DNA from: JAGGAG01 sp964638035
GTDB taxonomy: Bacteria; Gemmatimonadota; Gemmatimonadetes; Gemmatimonadales; GWC2-71-9
Direction: 5' to 3'
Assembly: GCA_964638035.1 (NCBI GenBank)
Contig: CAZWXD010000006.1
Location: 57,002 to 121,001, forward strand
Length of the DNA: 64,000 nt
The notes beneath the pieces were generated by a model. That model was not told the origin of the DNA. It saw only the letters and a list, made by a program, of their open reading frames with translations, and ran no database searches. Below are positions 25,261 through 34,099 of the stretch, piece after piece; position 1 is the first letter of the stretch; every line of letters begins with the position of its first letter. Position numbers and translations under genes: made by a program.

Positions 25261-27036
25261 TTAAAGCTCCGCTGCAGGGGCGGACCACATGCTCCTGAGC
25301 AGCCGCGCGAGCCACGCGCCGCTCACCATCCCGAGCACCCCCCACACCAGCGCCTGACCGGTACGGCCATACAGCGCGGTGCCGACCCCGAAGAGCGCCG
25401 CGAACACGAAGGTGCATCCCAGCACCCATCCAAGGAGTGCATTGGAGAGACTGTCCGGCGACGGCGGCAGGTGGGTGGCCTCCCGTACCCGGCGCCACCC
25501 CGCGCCTGCCGGGCGCACGCGGCGGTAGAACGCCTCCAGGGTGGCTGGACTGTCGGGTGGAGTAAGGTACGTGGCCAGCAGCCAGATGATGGTCGTGGCC
25601 GCCACCGTGGTGAGGAGGGTGACATGCGCGGGCACCGGGTGCCCTGCCTTGGCCATGACGAAGAAGCCGCCGGCCACGAGGAACGACCCCACCATGGCCG
25701 CAATCTCGCTCCAGGCGTTGATGCGCCACCAGAACCACCGCAGCAGGTAGATGAGGCCGGTGCCGGCACCGATCGACAGCATGAGGTCGAAGGCCTGCTT
25801 CGCCGAGTCGAGCACATAGGTCATCCCCATGGCCACGACCATGAGGAGGGCCGTGATGACCCGTCCCACGAACACGTAGTGTCGCTCGCTCGCCTCCGAC
25901 CGGATGAAGCGCCGGTAGAAGTCGTGGACCAGGTATGAGGTGCCCCAGTTGAGGTGGGTGGAGAGCGTCGACACGTAGGCCGCGAGCATCCCGGCCACCA
26001 TGAGGCCCATCATCCCCGCGGGGAGGAAGGTGAGCATGGCGGGATAGGCCATGTCGTGCCCGATCAGCGACCGGTCCACGTACGGAAAGGCGCGGGCGAT
26101 GTCGTCCAGCTCCGGGAAAACGAGCATCGAGGCCAGGGCGGTCAGGATCCAGGGCCATGACCGGATGGCGAAATGGGCCACCGCGAAGAGCAGCGTGCCG
26201 GCCATCGCATCGCGCTCGGTCCGGGCCGCGAGCATGCGCTGGGCGACGTAGCTGCCGCCGCCGGGCTCCCAGCCGGGGTACCAGGTGGCCCACCAGCTCA
26301 CGGTGAGTGGCACCAGCAGCACGCCCAGGGTGAGTTCCCAGTTGGTGAAGCTGGGGAGCAGGTTGAGGACGGCGGGGTCGGTCTTCGCAATGAGGCCGGC
26401 GAGCCCGCCCACTTCGGGCCGCTGCAGGGCGTACCAGGCCGCGGCGATGGCGCCTGCCATGGCAATGCCGAACTGGATGAAGTCGGTGACCAGGACGCCC
26501 CAGAGGCCGGACGTGGCAGCAAACACCACGTTCAGCACGGCACAGGCCAGGAGCGTCTGCCCCATGGGCCAGCCGAGGATCACGTTGGCGATCTTGACGG
26601 CAGCGAGGTTCACCGTGGCCATGATCACCGCATTGAAGAACAGGCCCAGGTAGATGGCCCGGAAGCCGCGAACCATGGAGGCGGGCTTGCCGGAGTAGCG
26701 CAGTTCGTAGAACTCGAGGTCGGTCAGCACGCCGGAGCGGCGCCAGAGCCGGGAAAAAAAGAACACGGTGGCCATGCCGGTGAGCAGGTAGGCCCACCAG
26801 GCCCAGTTGTTGGCGACCCCGTGTTCGCGCACCAGGTTGGTGACGAGGTTGGGCGTGTCGGTGCTGAAGGTGGTGGCGACCATCGAGACGCCGATGAGCC
26901 ACCAGGGTGCCGCCCGGCCCGACGTGAAGAACTCCGCGGTGCTGGACCCGGCGCGACGCGCCAGCACCAGCGCGGGAATGAACGAGATGACGATGGACAG
27001 GAGGACGATGGACCAGTCGAGGCCGGTGAGGTGCAT
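25261..27036 (-). CDS. Sodium:solute symporter (SSS family)
   Basis: Large inner-membrane secondary transporter, 591 residues with about 13 hydrophobic helices. Family features include FFTSGRAAPWWLIGVSMVAT (the unwound helix-1 region with STDTPN following), the helix LMVAGMLAAYVSTLSTHLNW that carries sodium ligands, and a long amphipathic insertion near the C-terminus (residues about 480-525). This matches the Na+-coupled sugar/amino-acid branch of the family but the substrate cannot be assigned. It starts at ATG 27036 and appears monocistronic, with tRNA-Gly and a hairpin upstream and the der promoter downstream. Confidence 0.88.
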   Translation of the reverse strand: MHLTGLDWSIVLLSIVISFIPALVLARRAGSSTAEFFTSGRAAPWWLIGVSMVATTFSTDTPNLVTNLVREHGVANNWAWWAYLLTGMATVFFFSRLWRRSGVLTDLEFYELRYSGKPASMVRGFRAIYLGLFFNAVIMATVNLAAVKIANVILGWPMGQTLLACAVLNVVFAATSGLWGVLVTDFIQFGIAMAGAIAAAWYALQRPEVGGLAGLIAKTDPAVLNLLPSFTNWELTLGVLLVPLTVSWWATWYPGWEPGGGSYVAQRMLAARTERDAMAGTLLFAVAHFAIRSWPWILTALASMLVFPELDDIARAFPYVDRSLIGHDMAYPAMLTFLPAGMMGLMVAGMLAAYVSTLSTHLNWGTSYLVHDFYRRFIRSEASERHYVFVGRVITALLMVVAMGMTYVLDSAKQAFDLMLSIGAGTGLIYLLRWFWWRINAWSEIAAMVGSFLVAGGFFVMAKAGHPVPAHVTLLTTVAATTIIWLLATYLTPPDSPATLEAFYRRVRPAGAGWRRVREATHLPPSPDSLSNALLGWVLGCTFVFAALFGVGTALYGRTGQALVWGVLGMVSGAWLARLLRSMWSAPAAEL

Positions 27037-27120
27037 GGGGCTCCCGTCGTGGAGGATACGGCCAGCCAGGGGGCGTCCTGTGCAGGTCCCCGGCGTCCTG
27101 GAGCGATGGTCCCTGCGAGA

Positions 27121-27145
27121 AGGCCGGCCCTGGTCAGGCCGGCCT
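27121..27145 (-). terminator. Hairpin downstream of tRNA-Gly
   Basis: Minus-strand AGGCCGGCC (27137-27145) and GGCCGGCCT (27121-27129) form a nine-base-pair stem with a seven-base loop three bases after the tRNA 3' end. The trailing bases are TCTCGC, so the U-run is weak; it may act as a terminator or processing signal for the tRNA transcript. Confidence 0.5.
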
Positions 27146-27147
27146 GA

Positions 27148-27220
27148 AGCGGGCGACGGGGCTCGAACCCGCGACCCTCAGCTTGGGAAGCTGATGCTCT
27201 ACCAACTGAGCTACACCCGC
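27148..27220 (-). tRNA. tRNA-Gly (CCC)
   Basis: A 73-base cloverleaf on the minus strand. The acceptor stem GCGGGTG pairs with CGCCCGC (one G-T pair), the D arm is TAGCTCAGTTGGTAGAGCA, the anticodon stem TCAGC/GCTGA encloses loop TTCCCAA with anticodon CCC, and the T arm contains GTTCGAGCC. CCA is not encoded. It decodes GGG. Confidence 0.96.
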
Positions 27221-27251
27221 AACGCGCCCGCAAGGTAATGCCCCACGTCTA

Positions 27252-27295
27252 CCCGCGGTATCCTGCCGCCCTGCCTCCCGGCTGGCGGCCGCGGG
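27252..27295 (-). terminator. Possible terminator hairpin after glgC
   Basis: Immediately after the glgC stop, minus-strand CCCGCGG (27289-27295) pairs with CCGCGGG (27252-27258), and inside it GCCGCC can pair with GGCGGC. It lacks a U-run. It separates glgC from the downstream tRNA-Gly gene. Confidence 0.35.
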
Positions 27296-27298
27296 CCC

Positions 27299-28558
27299 TC
27301 AGATCACCGTCCCGTCCGGCACCACGGCATTCTTGGGGATGATCACCAGGCCGTCGCGAACATGGAAATTGGGCCCATCCATGGATTCGGGCTTGCCCTC
27401 GGGCGTGATCCGCACCCCGTCGCCGATGCGGGCGTTCTTGTCGACGATGGCCCGATCGATGTGCGTGCCGTGGCCGATCCCCATGGGCGGCGCCCCCGTG
27501 GGACGGTCCCGGTCCGGCGTGTCGTAGTAGTCCTGCCCCATCACCAGCGAGTCGCGGATGACCGCACCGGCCTGCACCCGGCTCCGCAGGCCGATCAGCG
27601 AGTGCTCGATGACCGCATCGTTGATGACGCACCCCTCGGCGATGACCGACCGCTCGATGCGGGACTTGATGATCTTGCTGCCCGGCAGGTAGCGGGCATG
27701 GGTGTAGACTGGCCTGGTGGCATCGTAGAAGTTGAACTTGGGCACCGGTTCGCACAGGTCCAGCGTGGCCTCGTAGAAGGAGCGGATCGTCCCCACGTCC
27801 TCCCAGTAGCCCTGGTAGAGGTAGGCGAAGACCCGCCGCGAGGCGATCAGTGCCGGGATGATGTGCTTGCCGAAGTCTGCCTCGGGACCTGCCAGCGCAT
27901 CCGCCAGGACCTCGCGGTTGAACACGTAGATCCCCATGGAGGCCAGCAGCGTGTCGGGTCCCACCCCGGTGAGCCCGCCCCCGATCGCATCCCAGTCCAC
28001 CCGGAGCGAGTCGAGGAGGCCCGGATCCTTCGGCTTCTCGACGAAGCGGACGATGCGCCGGTCGGTGGCCACCTGCATGATGCCGAAGGCGCTGGCCTGG
28101 GCGCGCTCCACGGGGATCGTGGCCACCGTGGCCTCGGCACCACTCGCCTGGTGCTGTTCCAGCACTTCCCGGAAGTCCATGCGGTAGAGCTGGTCGCCCG
28201 ACAGGATGAGCACCAGCCGGTGGGGATAGTTGTTGAGGTGGCGGAGGTTCTGCCGCACCGCGTCGGCGGTGCCCTGGTACCAGTCGGTCCGTTCGGGCGT
28301 CTGCTGGGCGGCCATGATCTCCACGAAGCCCGGGGCGAAGACGTCGAAGCGGTAGGCGTCCTGGATGTGCCGGTGCAGCGAGCTGCTGTTGAACTGGGTG
28401 AGCAGGAAGATGCGCCGAAGCTCGGAGTTGATGCAGTTGCTGATGGGGATGTCCACCAGCCGGTACTTCCCGCCCAGCGGCACCGCCGGCTTCGCCCGGT
28501 CCTTGGTGAGCGGGAAGAGGCGCGTCCCTGCCCCGCCGCCCATGATGACGGCGACCAC
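27299..28558 (-). CDS. glgC: Glucose-1-phosphate adenylyltransferase
   Basis: Makes ADP-glucose for glycogen synthesis. 419 residues. The nucleotidyltransferase domain begins VIMGGGAGTRLFPLTKDRAK and continues with GGKYRLVDIPISNCINS; FVEKPKDP and YWEDVGTIRSFYEA are conserved, and a left-handed beta-helix domain ends the protein (KSRIERSVIAEGCVINDAVI). This is the cyanobacterial/plant-like branch in sequence style. The GTG at 28558 starts right at the core; no clear Shine-Dalgarno sequence is seen, so a slightly earlier non-ATG start cannot be ruled out. No glgA or glgB lies nearby. Confidence 0.94.
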   Translation of the reverse strand: MVAVIMGGGAGTRLFPLTKDRAKPAVPLGGKYRLVDIPISNCINSELRRIFLLTQFNSSSLHRHIQDAYRFDVFAPGFVEIMAAQQTPERTDWYQGTADAVRQNLRHLNNYPHRLVLILSGDQLYRMDFREVLEQHQASGAEATVATIPVERAQASAFGIMQVATDRRIVRFVEKPKDPGLLDSLRVDWDAIGGGLTGVGPDTLLASMGIYVFNREVLADALAGPEADFGKHIIPALIASRRVFAYLYQGYWEDVGTIRSFYEATLDLCEPVPKFNFYDATRPVYTHARYLPGSKIIKSRIERSVIAEGCVINDAVIEHSLIGLRSRVQAGAVIRDSLVMGQDYYDTPDRDRPTGAPPMGIGHGTHIDRAIVDKNARIGDGVRITPEGKPESMDGPNFHVRDGLVIIPKNAVVPDGTVI

Positions 28559-28595
28559 GTCCAGCGGCCGGAGCGCGGAGAGGGGGCTCAGGGGG

Positions 28596-29510
28596 TCATG
28601 CCCGTTCGAGGAAGCTCCGCAAGTCCACCTCGCTCACGGCCGGCTCGCCGCCCACCACGTTGTCGAGCCGGCCCTCCCGCATCCAGCGTTCCAGCTCGTC
28701 CACCAGCGAGAAGAGGTGGTCGAAGGAGTCCACGATGAAGAGCAGCGGCTGGTAGTGGTCAATCTCGAAGTACTGGTTGATGACCCATTCGAGTTGCACC
28801 GGGTATCGCTGCACCTCGGGCGCGTCGATGGCATGGGCGATCTCCCCATACGAACTCAGGAGCCCGCTGCCGTACACCTTGAGGCCGGTGGGGCTCCGCA
28901 TGAGGCCAAACTCGATGGTGAACCAGAAGAAGCGCGCCATGGCCTGCATGATGCTGGTGAGGCGGCGGAGCTGCTCCTGCTCGTCCTGGATGCCGGCCAC
29001 GATCCCGGCGGCGGTGTGGGCACAGTCGCCGAACCGCACCAGGGTATCGGCAAATGCCTTGTCCGTGTGCATCGGCACATGGCCGGCAATGTCGTGGAAG
29101 ATGTCCGGTTCGGGGAGGTAGTCGAGCGTGGCGCCATCGCGAATGGTGATGGTGGTCGGGAAGGCGCGGTTCCGGAGGCAGTCGAAGAACCGGAACGAGG
29201 GCACGTACCCGCTCACCGCCCTGGCCTGGAAGCCGGTGAGCGGACTCAGGAACCGGTTGACATCCTCCAGGCGCGGCACACGTGCCGGGTCGAGGCGGAG
29301 GCTCTGGATCCCCTCCAGGAACCGGGGATTGGCATAGCGCTCCCAGCGGTCGCCCATGCGGGAGTAGAGACGCCGCCACGCCTCATGGTTGGCCTCGGTG
29401 TACAGCTCGAAGGGTTGGTGGATGTACAGCTCGCCCCGCGCCTGCGCCTGCTCGATGAACGGCGCCTTGGTCGTGGTAAGCCCCTGCTGGGCCCCGAGCG
29501 TACCGGTCAC
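28596..29510 (-). CDS. phhA: Phenylalanine 4-hydroxylase
   Basis: Iron- and pterin-dependent aromatic amino acid hydroxylase converting phenylalanine to tyrosine. 304 residues, the usual bacterial catalytic-core length with no regulatory domain. Iron ligands are visible in PDIFHDIAGHVPMHTD (two His) and FWFTIEFGLM (Glu). LTGFQARAVSGYVPSFRFFD forms part of the active-site channel. The start is GTG 29510, 17 bases after the TPR gene. No pterin carbinolamine dehydratase gene is adjacent. Confidence 0.95.
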   Translation of the reverse strand: MTGTLGAQQGLTTTKAPFIEQAQARGELYIHQPFELYTEANHEAWRRLYSRMGDRWERYANPRFLEGIQSLRLDPARVPRLEDVNRFLSPLTGFQARAVSGYVPSFRFFDCLRNRAFPTTITIRDGATLDYLPEPDIFHDIAGHVPMHTDKAFADTLVRFGDCAHTAAGIVAGIQDEQEQLRRLTSIMQAMARFFWFTIEFGLMRSPTGLKVYGSGLLSSYGEIAHAIDAPEVQRYPVQLEWVINQYFEIDHYQPLLFIVDSFDHLFSLVDELERWMREGRLDNVVGGEPAVSEVDLRSFLERA

Positions 29511-29527
29511 GCCCCCTCCGGCCGTGC

Positions 29528-30964
29528 TCAGGCCTTCACCTTGTAGCGATAGTTCGCGATCCCCTCGCCCCTGGGCTCGATCGTGAACTCATGGGTGGCA
29601 TCCTTGGCGAGGGCCGGGATGGCGACATCCTGCGTCGTGACCACGTTCCCCGCCTTGTCGAGCATCTCGAAGGTGATGGTGACAGGGGCCGCAGCCAACG
29701 GCTTGCCGGATTTCGGGTCTACCGCTTCGTAGCCGGTGGCCGTGCCACTCAGCGTGGCACTGGTGGCGCCCATCGTCAGGCCCGTGATCACGATACCGGT
29801 GCGGAGCCCGAGGATCTTCTCCGCGGCCCCGGTGGACATCGCGGCGTCCTTCTGCATGCGCCCGGCCTCGCGCACCATCTCGAGGGCGTACCGGTTGAGT
29901 GGCTCCAGCCGGGACAGGTGGCTCGCGGCCTTGCCGAGGTTGGCCCCATCCTTGAGCGCGAGGTAGGACACCGCCTGGGATTGCACCGCCGCGACGTTGT
30001 CGGGCTCGCGTGCCAGCACCTTGCCGAACAGGTCCGCGGCCTTCGCATAGTCCTTCGCCTTGTAGGCCTCGAAGGCACTGCTCAACTCCGCATCGGCCAC
30101 CGGGCCCGTGGCGCTCGTGGTGCCGGTCTGCGCGTCAATGACGCGCGCCTTGTCGGCCTGGCCGGTGGCCCGGTACGCCTTGGCCAGCGCGAGCCGCGCG
30201 GTCTGGTCATCCGGGTTGGCCTGCAGGTAGGCCTCGAAGGTGGCCACCGCGTCGGCGGCCTTGTCACTGTTCAGCTGCATGACCCCAAGGTTGAACTGCG
30301 CCTGGCGCGCAACCTTGGCCTCCGTGCTGTCAACCGCCTTCACCGACGCGGCCTGCCGGAAATAGGCAATGGAGCTGTCGTCCTGGCCAGCTTGTGCGTA
30401 GATGGACGCCAGGTTGTACGGCGCGAAGGCTGACGCCGGGTACAGCTGCATCGCAGTGCGGAAGCCCGCCTCGGCCCTCGCGGTGTCTCCAGCCTGGAGG
30501 GCCTGCACTGCTTCGTTCGCCAGGGGGGCGTAGCCCGTCCGGCGCATCGCCGCAATTTCGCCGGCACAGTCGGGTGCCAGGGCCTCGGCCTTCCGGAGCG
30601 CGCTGTCGGCGCCGGCGATGTCACCCTGGAACAGGTAGATGCGCCCGAGGGTGTACCAGGCGGAGGGCTGGTTGGCCTGGCCTTCCTCGGTGATGGCCTC
30701 CAGCGTGACTCGCTTGCCATTGTTCAGGATGGCGGGCACCTGCTCTGCCTTGGCGTCCGGCCCGATCGCCGACGCGAGGTAGGTGTTCCCGCTCGACACC
30801 TTGAAGTGCTTGTTCTTGTCTGCCGAGCACCTGGCCGGGGCGTACTTCCGGCCTGCCTGCGCGAACATTGCGCGCGACACCACCTCGTTCTGGATCCCCT
30901 GCGCAGCGAGGCCGGTGGCCGAGGCAGCGACGAAGGCGGTGGTCAGCAGTGCAATCCTGGTCAT
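29528..30964 (-). CDS. Secreted tetratricopeptide-repeat protein
   Basis: About 478 residues: a signal peptide (MTRIALLTTAFVAASATGLAAQ), then a series of TPR-like helical pairs (PSAWYTLGRIYLFQGDIAGA, SAFAPYNLASIYAQAG, AQFNLGVMQLNSDKAADAVA, NPDDQTARLALAKAYRATGQ, FEAYKAKDYAKAADLFGKVL) and a C-terminal beta-rich domain of about 100 residues (ITFEMLDKAGNVVTTQDVAI). No enzyme motif is visible, so it is probably a periplasmic scaffold. ATG 30964 has AAGGAG upstream and the gene has its own promoter (31056-31084). Extending the frame to 31084 would leave no signal peptide at the N-terminus. Confidence 0.75.
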   Translation of the reverse strand: MTRIALLTTAFVAASATGLAAQGIQNEVVSRAMFAQAGRKYAPARCSADKNKHFKVSSGNTYLASAIGPDAKAEQVPAILNNGKRVTLEAITEEGQANQPSAWYTLGRIYLFQGDIAGADSALRKAEALAPDCAGEIAAMRRTGYAPLANEAVQALQAGDTARAEAGFRTAMQLYPASAFAPYNLASIYAQAGQDDSSIAYFRQAASVKAVDSTEAKVARQAQFNLGVMQLNSDKAADAVATFEAYLQANPDDQTARLALAKAYRATGQADKARVIDAQTGTTSATGPVADAELSSAFEAYKAKDYAKAADLFGKVLAREPDNVAAVQSQAVSYLALKDGANLGKAASHLSRLEPLNRYALEMVREAGRMQKDAAMSTGAAEKILGLRTGIVITGLTMGATSATLSGTATGYEAVDPKSGKPLAAAPVTITFEMLDKAGNVVTTQDVAIPALAKDATHEFTIEPRGEGIANYRYKVKA

Positions 30965-31055
30965 CGGTTCTGGTGCTCCTTGAGGACAATGCCGCCCTTC
31001 AGTGGGGCGATCCGGGCAGGGGAACGCAACCGCCCTGCCATGACGGTGCTGGCTC

Positions 31056-31084
31056 AATATCGCTGCCCCGGCGAGGCGTCGCAA
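31056..31084 (-). promoter_or_regulatory. Probable promoter of the secreted TPR gene
   Basis: Minus-strand -35 box TTGCGA (31079-31084) and -10 box GATATT (31056-31061) are 17 bases apart, each matching four of six consensus positions. It overlaps the thrC stop and leaves a leader of about 85 bases before the ATG at 30964. Confidence 0.45.
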
Positions 31085-31088
31085 ACGC

Positions 31089-32240
31089 TCATCGGTAGAG
31101 CCAGCCGGCCCCGGTGTTGAAGATCACAATCCGCTCATCCGGTCGCACGGTGCCCTGCTTGACCAGCCGCCGCACTGCCGCCACCGCCGCCCCCCCCTCC
31201 GGGCCAAGGTCGATGCCCTCCAGCCGGGTGCCCAGGCGGCTCGCGGCCAGGAGGTCCTCGTCACTGACCGCCACGGCCCCGCCGCCACTCTCCCGCAGCG
31301 CCTGCAGCATCAGCCGGTCGCCCAGCGGGCCGGGCACGCGGAGCCCACTGGCGACCGTCACCGGGTTGGGCCACGGCGTGCAGCGGTCGGCACCATCCCG
31401 GAACGCCTGCACCACGGGGGCACAGCCGTCCGACTGCACCGTGAAGAACCTGGGTGGCGGCCCCACCACCCAGCCGGCGGCCAGGAGCTCCTGGAATGCC
31501 TTCCACATGCCGATGAGCCCGGTGCCGCCTCCCGTCGGGTAGATGATCACGTCCGGAAGGCGCCAGCCGAGCTGCAGTGCGAGGTCAAGCCCCAGGGTCT
31601 TCTTGCCCTCGATCCGGTAGGGCTCCCGCAGGGTGGAGACATTGTACGCGCCGTGCGCTGCACACCACTCCGCTGCGAGCCGGCCACAGTCCCCGATGTG
31701 TCCCTCGACCAGCTGCAGGTCGCCACCATGGTACCGGACCTGGTCCAGGATGGTGGCGGGCGTGGAGGATGGCGCATAGATCCGCGCCGCGATCCCGGCG
31801 CGGGCCGCATAGGCAGCAAGCGCCACTCCCGCATTGCCTGCCGTCGGCACGGCCACGTGGGTGGCACCGGCGGCGGCTGCGCGGGTGATGGCGGCACTCA
31901 TGCCGCGCGCCTTGAAGGAACCGGTCGGGTTCACGCCCTCGTCCTTCACCAGCAGGGCCGTGACGCCCAGGGCCTCCGCCAGGCGGGGCACCGCCAGCAA
32001 TGGCGTGTCCCCTTCACCCAGCGTGACCGGCTCCTCACCCGCCTGCACGGGCAGGAAGAGCCTGAACCGCCACATCCCATGTCCCCGCCGGATCTCGGCG
32101 CGATCGGCGACCGTGGGCGCCGGGCGCTGGTAGCGCACCAGCCAGGGCTGCCCGCAGGCGCACGTAGTGGGGAGGCCGTCGGCGTCCCGGGTTGCGCCGC
32201 AGGCGGTGCACTCCAGGCTCCAGTCCCTGCTTGCGGTCAT
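31089..32240 (-). CDS. thrC: Threonine synthase
   Basis: PLP enzyme converting O-phosphohomoserine to threonine. 383 residues. The N-terminus has a rubredoxin-like zinc knuckle (CTACG, then CACG) typical of the archaeal/cyanobacterial-type ThrC. The PLP lysine lies in GSFKARG, the glycine loop is PTGGGTGLIGMW, and PTAGNAGVALAAYAARAG is conserved. The ATG at 32240 overlaps the uvrC stop by four bases; the longer frame to 33035 lies inside uvrC. A related PLP enzyme acting on another substrate is possible but less likely given the zinc knuckle. Confidence 0.87.
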   Translation of the reverse strand: MTASRDWSLECTACGATRDADGLPTTCACGQPWLVRYQRPAPTVADRAEIRRGHGMWRFRLFLPVQAGEEPVTLGEGDTPLLAVPRLAEALGVTALLVKDEGVNPTGSFKARGMSAAITRAAAAGATHVAVPTAGNAGVALAAYAARAGIAARIYAPSSTPATILDQVRYHGGDLQLVEGHIGDCGRLAAEWCAAHGAYNVSTLREPYRIEGKKTLGLDLALQLGWRLPDVIIYPTGGGTGLIGMWKAFQELLAAGWVVGPPPRFFTVQSDGCAPVVQAFRDGADRCTPWPNPVTVASGLRVPGPLGDRLMLQALRESGGGAVAVSDEDLLAASRLGTRLEGIDLGPEGGAAVAAVRRLVKQGTVRPDERIVIFNTGAGWLYR

Positions 32241-34066
32241 GCGTGCTCCTTCAGGTGCGCGAGGATGCGCTCCGCCAGGCGCGTGGAGATGCCCTCGACG
32301 GTGGCCAGCTCCCCTGCCGTGGCCGAGCGGATGCCGGCGAGGCTCCCGAAGCGCTCGAGCAGTGCCCGGCGCCGCCCGGGACCTATGCCGGGAATGGTGA
32401 GCAGCTCCGACGTCAGGGTGCGCTGCGCTCGCCGCTTCCTGCTGTAGGCGACGCCGAAGCGATGGGTCTCGTCGCGGATGCGCTGGAGAAGCCGGAGCGA
32501 TGGGCTCCGCCGCGACAGCCGCAAGCTCTCCTCCCGCCCGGGGAGGAAGACCTCCTCCTCCCGCTTGGCCAGGCTCGCCAGGGGCATGTCCATGCCCAGG
32601 GCGGCCGCCGCCGCCCGCGCGGCATTGAGCTGGCCTCGCCCGCCATCGATGAGGAGCAGGTCGGGGAGCGGCAGGCCTTCGTCGCGCCGGCGCGTGAGGT
32701 AGCGGGTCACCACTTCGTGGATGGCGGCAAAGTCGTCGGGCTGCTCCTGGGCCTTGATGCGAAACTTGCGATACTCCGCCTTGCGGGGGCGCCCCGCCTC
32801 GAACCAGACGAGCGAACCGACGATGTCCCGGTTTGCGTTGTGGGAGATGTCGATGCAGGCGATGCTGCGTGGCACGCGGGTGAGTCCCAGGTCGCGGCCC
32901 AGCGCGTAGACGGGATCCTCGGCGCGTTCCTCGGTCTCGAAGGACTCGATGCGGAGGCTCTCGAGCAGGTGCCGCGCATTCTGCTCCGCCAGCAGCGCCC
33001 AGCGCTGCAGCACCCCGCGGTGTGGAACGAGCCACAGCGTGTCAGGCGCGGCCGTTTCGAGCAGGGAAAGCTCGGCTGGCGGGAACGGCAGCGCCGCGCG
33101 CCGGGCGCGCCCCTCCACCGGGAGGTAGTAGCGCACCAGGAAGGCCTCGAGGATCCCGGCATCCTCCTCCCCTTCCACGTTCTCGAGGAAGCGGTGCTCC
33201 CGGCCGATGACCTTGCCGTCCCGCACCCGGAGGAGCACCCCCACGGCATCCTCGCCGTCGCGCGCAAGGCCGATGACATCGGCGTCACCGCTCCCCACGA
33301 TCTCGACGCTCCCGGTCTCGTCGAGGTGCTCCAGCCAGCGGAGGGCATCCCGGTGCTCCCGGGCGCGCTCGAAGTCCTCCCGCGCCGCGGCGGCCAGCAT
33401 CTGCTCCCGCACCCGCACCCGGATGTCCTGGGTGCGCCCCTCGAGGAAGTCGGTGACGTCGGCAATCATCGCGCGGTAGTCAGCCTCGTCCTGCCAGCCG
33501 ACGCAGGGGGCGCGGCAGCGGCCGATGTGGTAGTCCAGGCAGGGGCGTTCCCGCCGCTCGTGCGGGAGGTCGTCGGCACAACTGCGCACGGTGTAGATGC
33601 GCCGGATGATGGCCAGGGTCTTCCGGAGCTGCGCCACGTCGGTGAAGGGCCCGAAGTACCTCGCCCCCGCCAGGTCGCGACGCCGGGTCACCAGCACCCG
33701 CGGGAAGGGCTCCCCCGTGATCGCAATGGAGGGATAGCTCTTGTCGTCCTTGAGCCGGATGTTGAAGCGAGGGCGGTACTCCTTGATGAGGTTGTTCTCG
33801 AGGAGCAGCGACTGGGCCTCACTCTGCGTCACGATCGTCTCGACGTCGGCGATGAGGCGCACCAGCACCCGCTGCTGCGGTGTCGCGGCAGGGTCTGCGC
33901 TGAAGTAGCTGCGCACCCTGGTGCGCAGTCGCTTGGCCTTCCCCACGTAGAGCACGCCCCCGGCGGCATCCTTCCAGAGGTAGACCCCGGGTCCGTCCGG
34001 CAGGGTTTCCAGCTTTCGCCGCAGCGGATCAACAATGTGGTCGGATGCACCCTCGGTCACCGGCAT
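32237..34066 (-). CDS. uvrC: UvrABC system protein C
   Basis: Dual-incision nuclease of nucleotide excision repair. 609 residues. The GIY-YIG domain (GPGVYLWKD and VLYVGKAKRLRTRV) is at the N-terminus, a cysteine-rich cluster CLDYHIGRCRAPC follows at about 175, a UVR motif is near 205-235, the RNase H-like EndoV domain contains ACIDISH and LLIDGGRGQLNAA, and helix-hairpin-helix motifs end the protein (IPGIGPGRRRALLERFGS). The start is ATG 34066. Confidence 0.96.
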   Translation of the reverse strand: MPVTEGASDHIVDPLRRKLETLPDGPGVYLWKDAAGGVLYVGKAKRLRTRVRSYFSADPAATPQQRVLVRLIADVETIVTQSEAQSLLLENNLIKEYRPRFNIRLKDDKSYPSIAITGEPFPRVLVTRRRDLAGARYFGPFTDVAQLRKTLAIIRRIYTVRSCADDLPHERRERPCLDYHIGRCRAPCVGWQDEADYRAMIADVTDFLEGRTQDIRVRVREQMLAAAAREDFERAREHRDALRWLEHLDETGSVEIVGSGDADVIGLARDGEDAVGVLLRVRDGKVIGREHRFLENVEGEEDAGILEAFLVRYYLPVEGRARRAALPFPPAELSLLETAAPDTLWLVPHRGVLQRWALLAEQNARHLLESLRIESFETEERAEDPVYALGRDLGLTRVPRSIACIDISHNANRDIVGSLVWFEAGRPRKAEYRKFRIKAQEQPDDFAAIHEVVTRYLTRRRDEGLPLPDLLLIDGGRGQLNAARAAAAALGMDMPLASLAKREEEVFLPGREESLRLSRRSPSLRLLQRIRDETHRFGVAYSRKRRAQRTLTSELLTIPGIGPGRRRALLERFGSLAGIRSATAGELATVEGISTRLAERILAHLKEHA

Positions 34067-34099
34067 GCCCGGAATCTCGCGGGATTCGCCTCCCCCGCG

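Noticed and set aside
25248..25266. Plus-strand TTGACA followed by TTAAAG between the symporter and der
   Set aside because: Spacing is only 7 bases and no plus-strand gene lies downstream.
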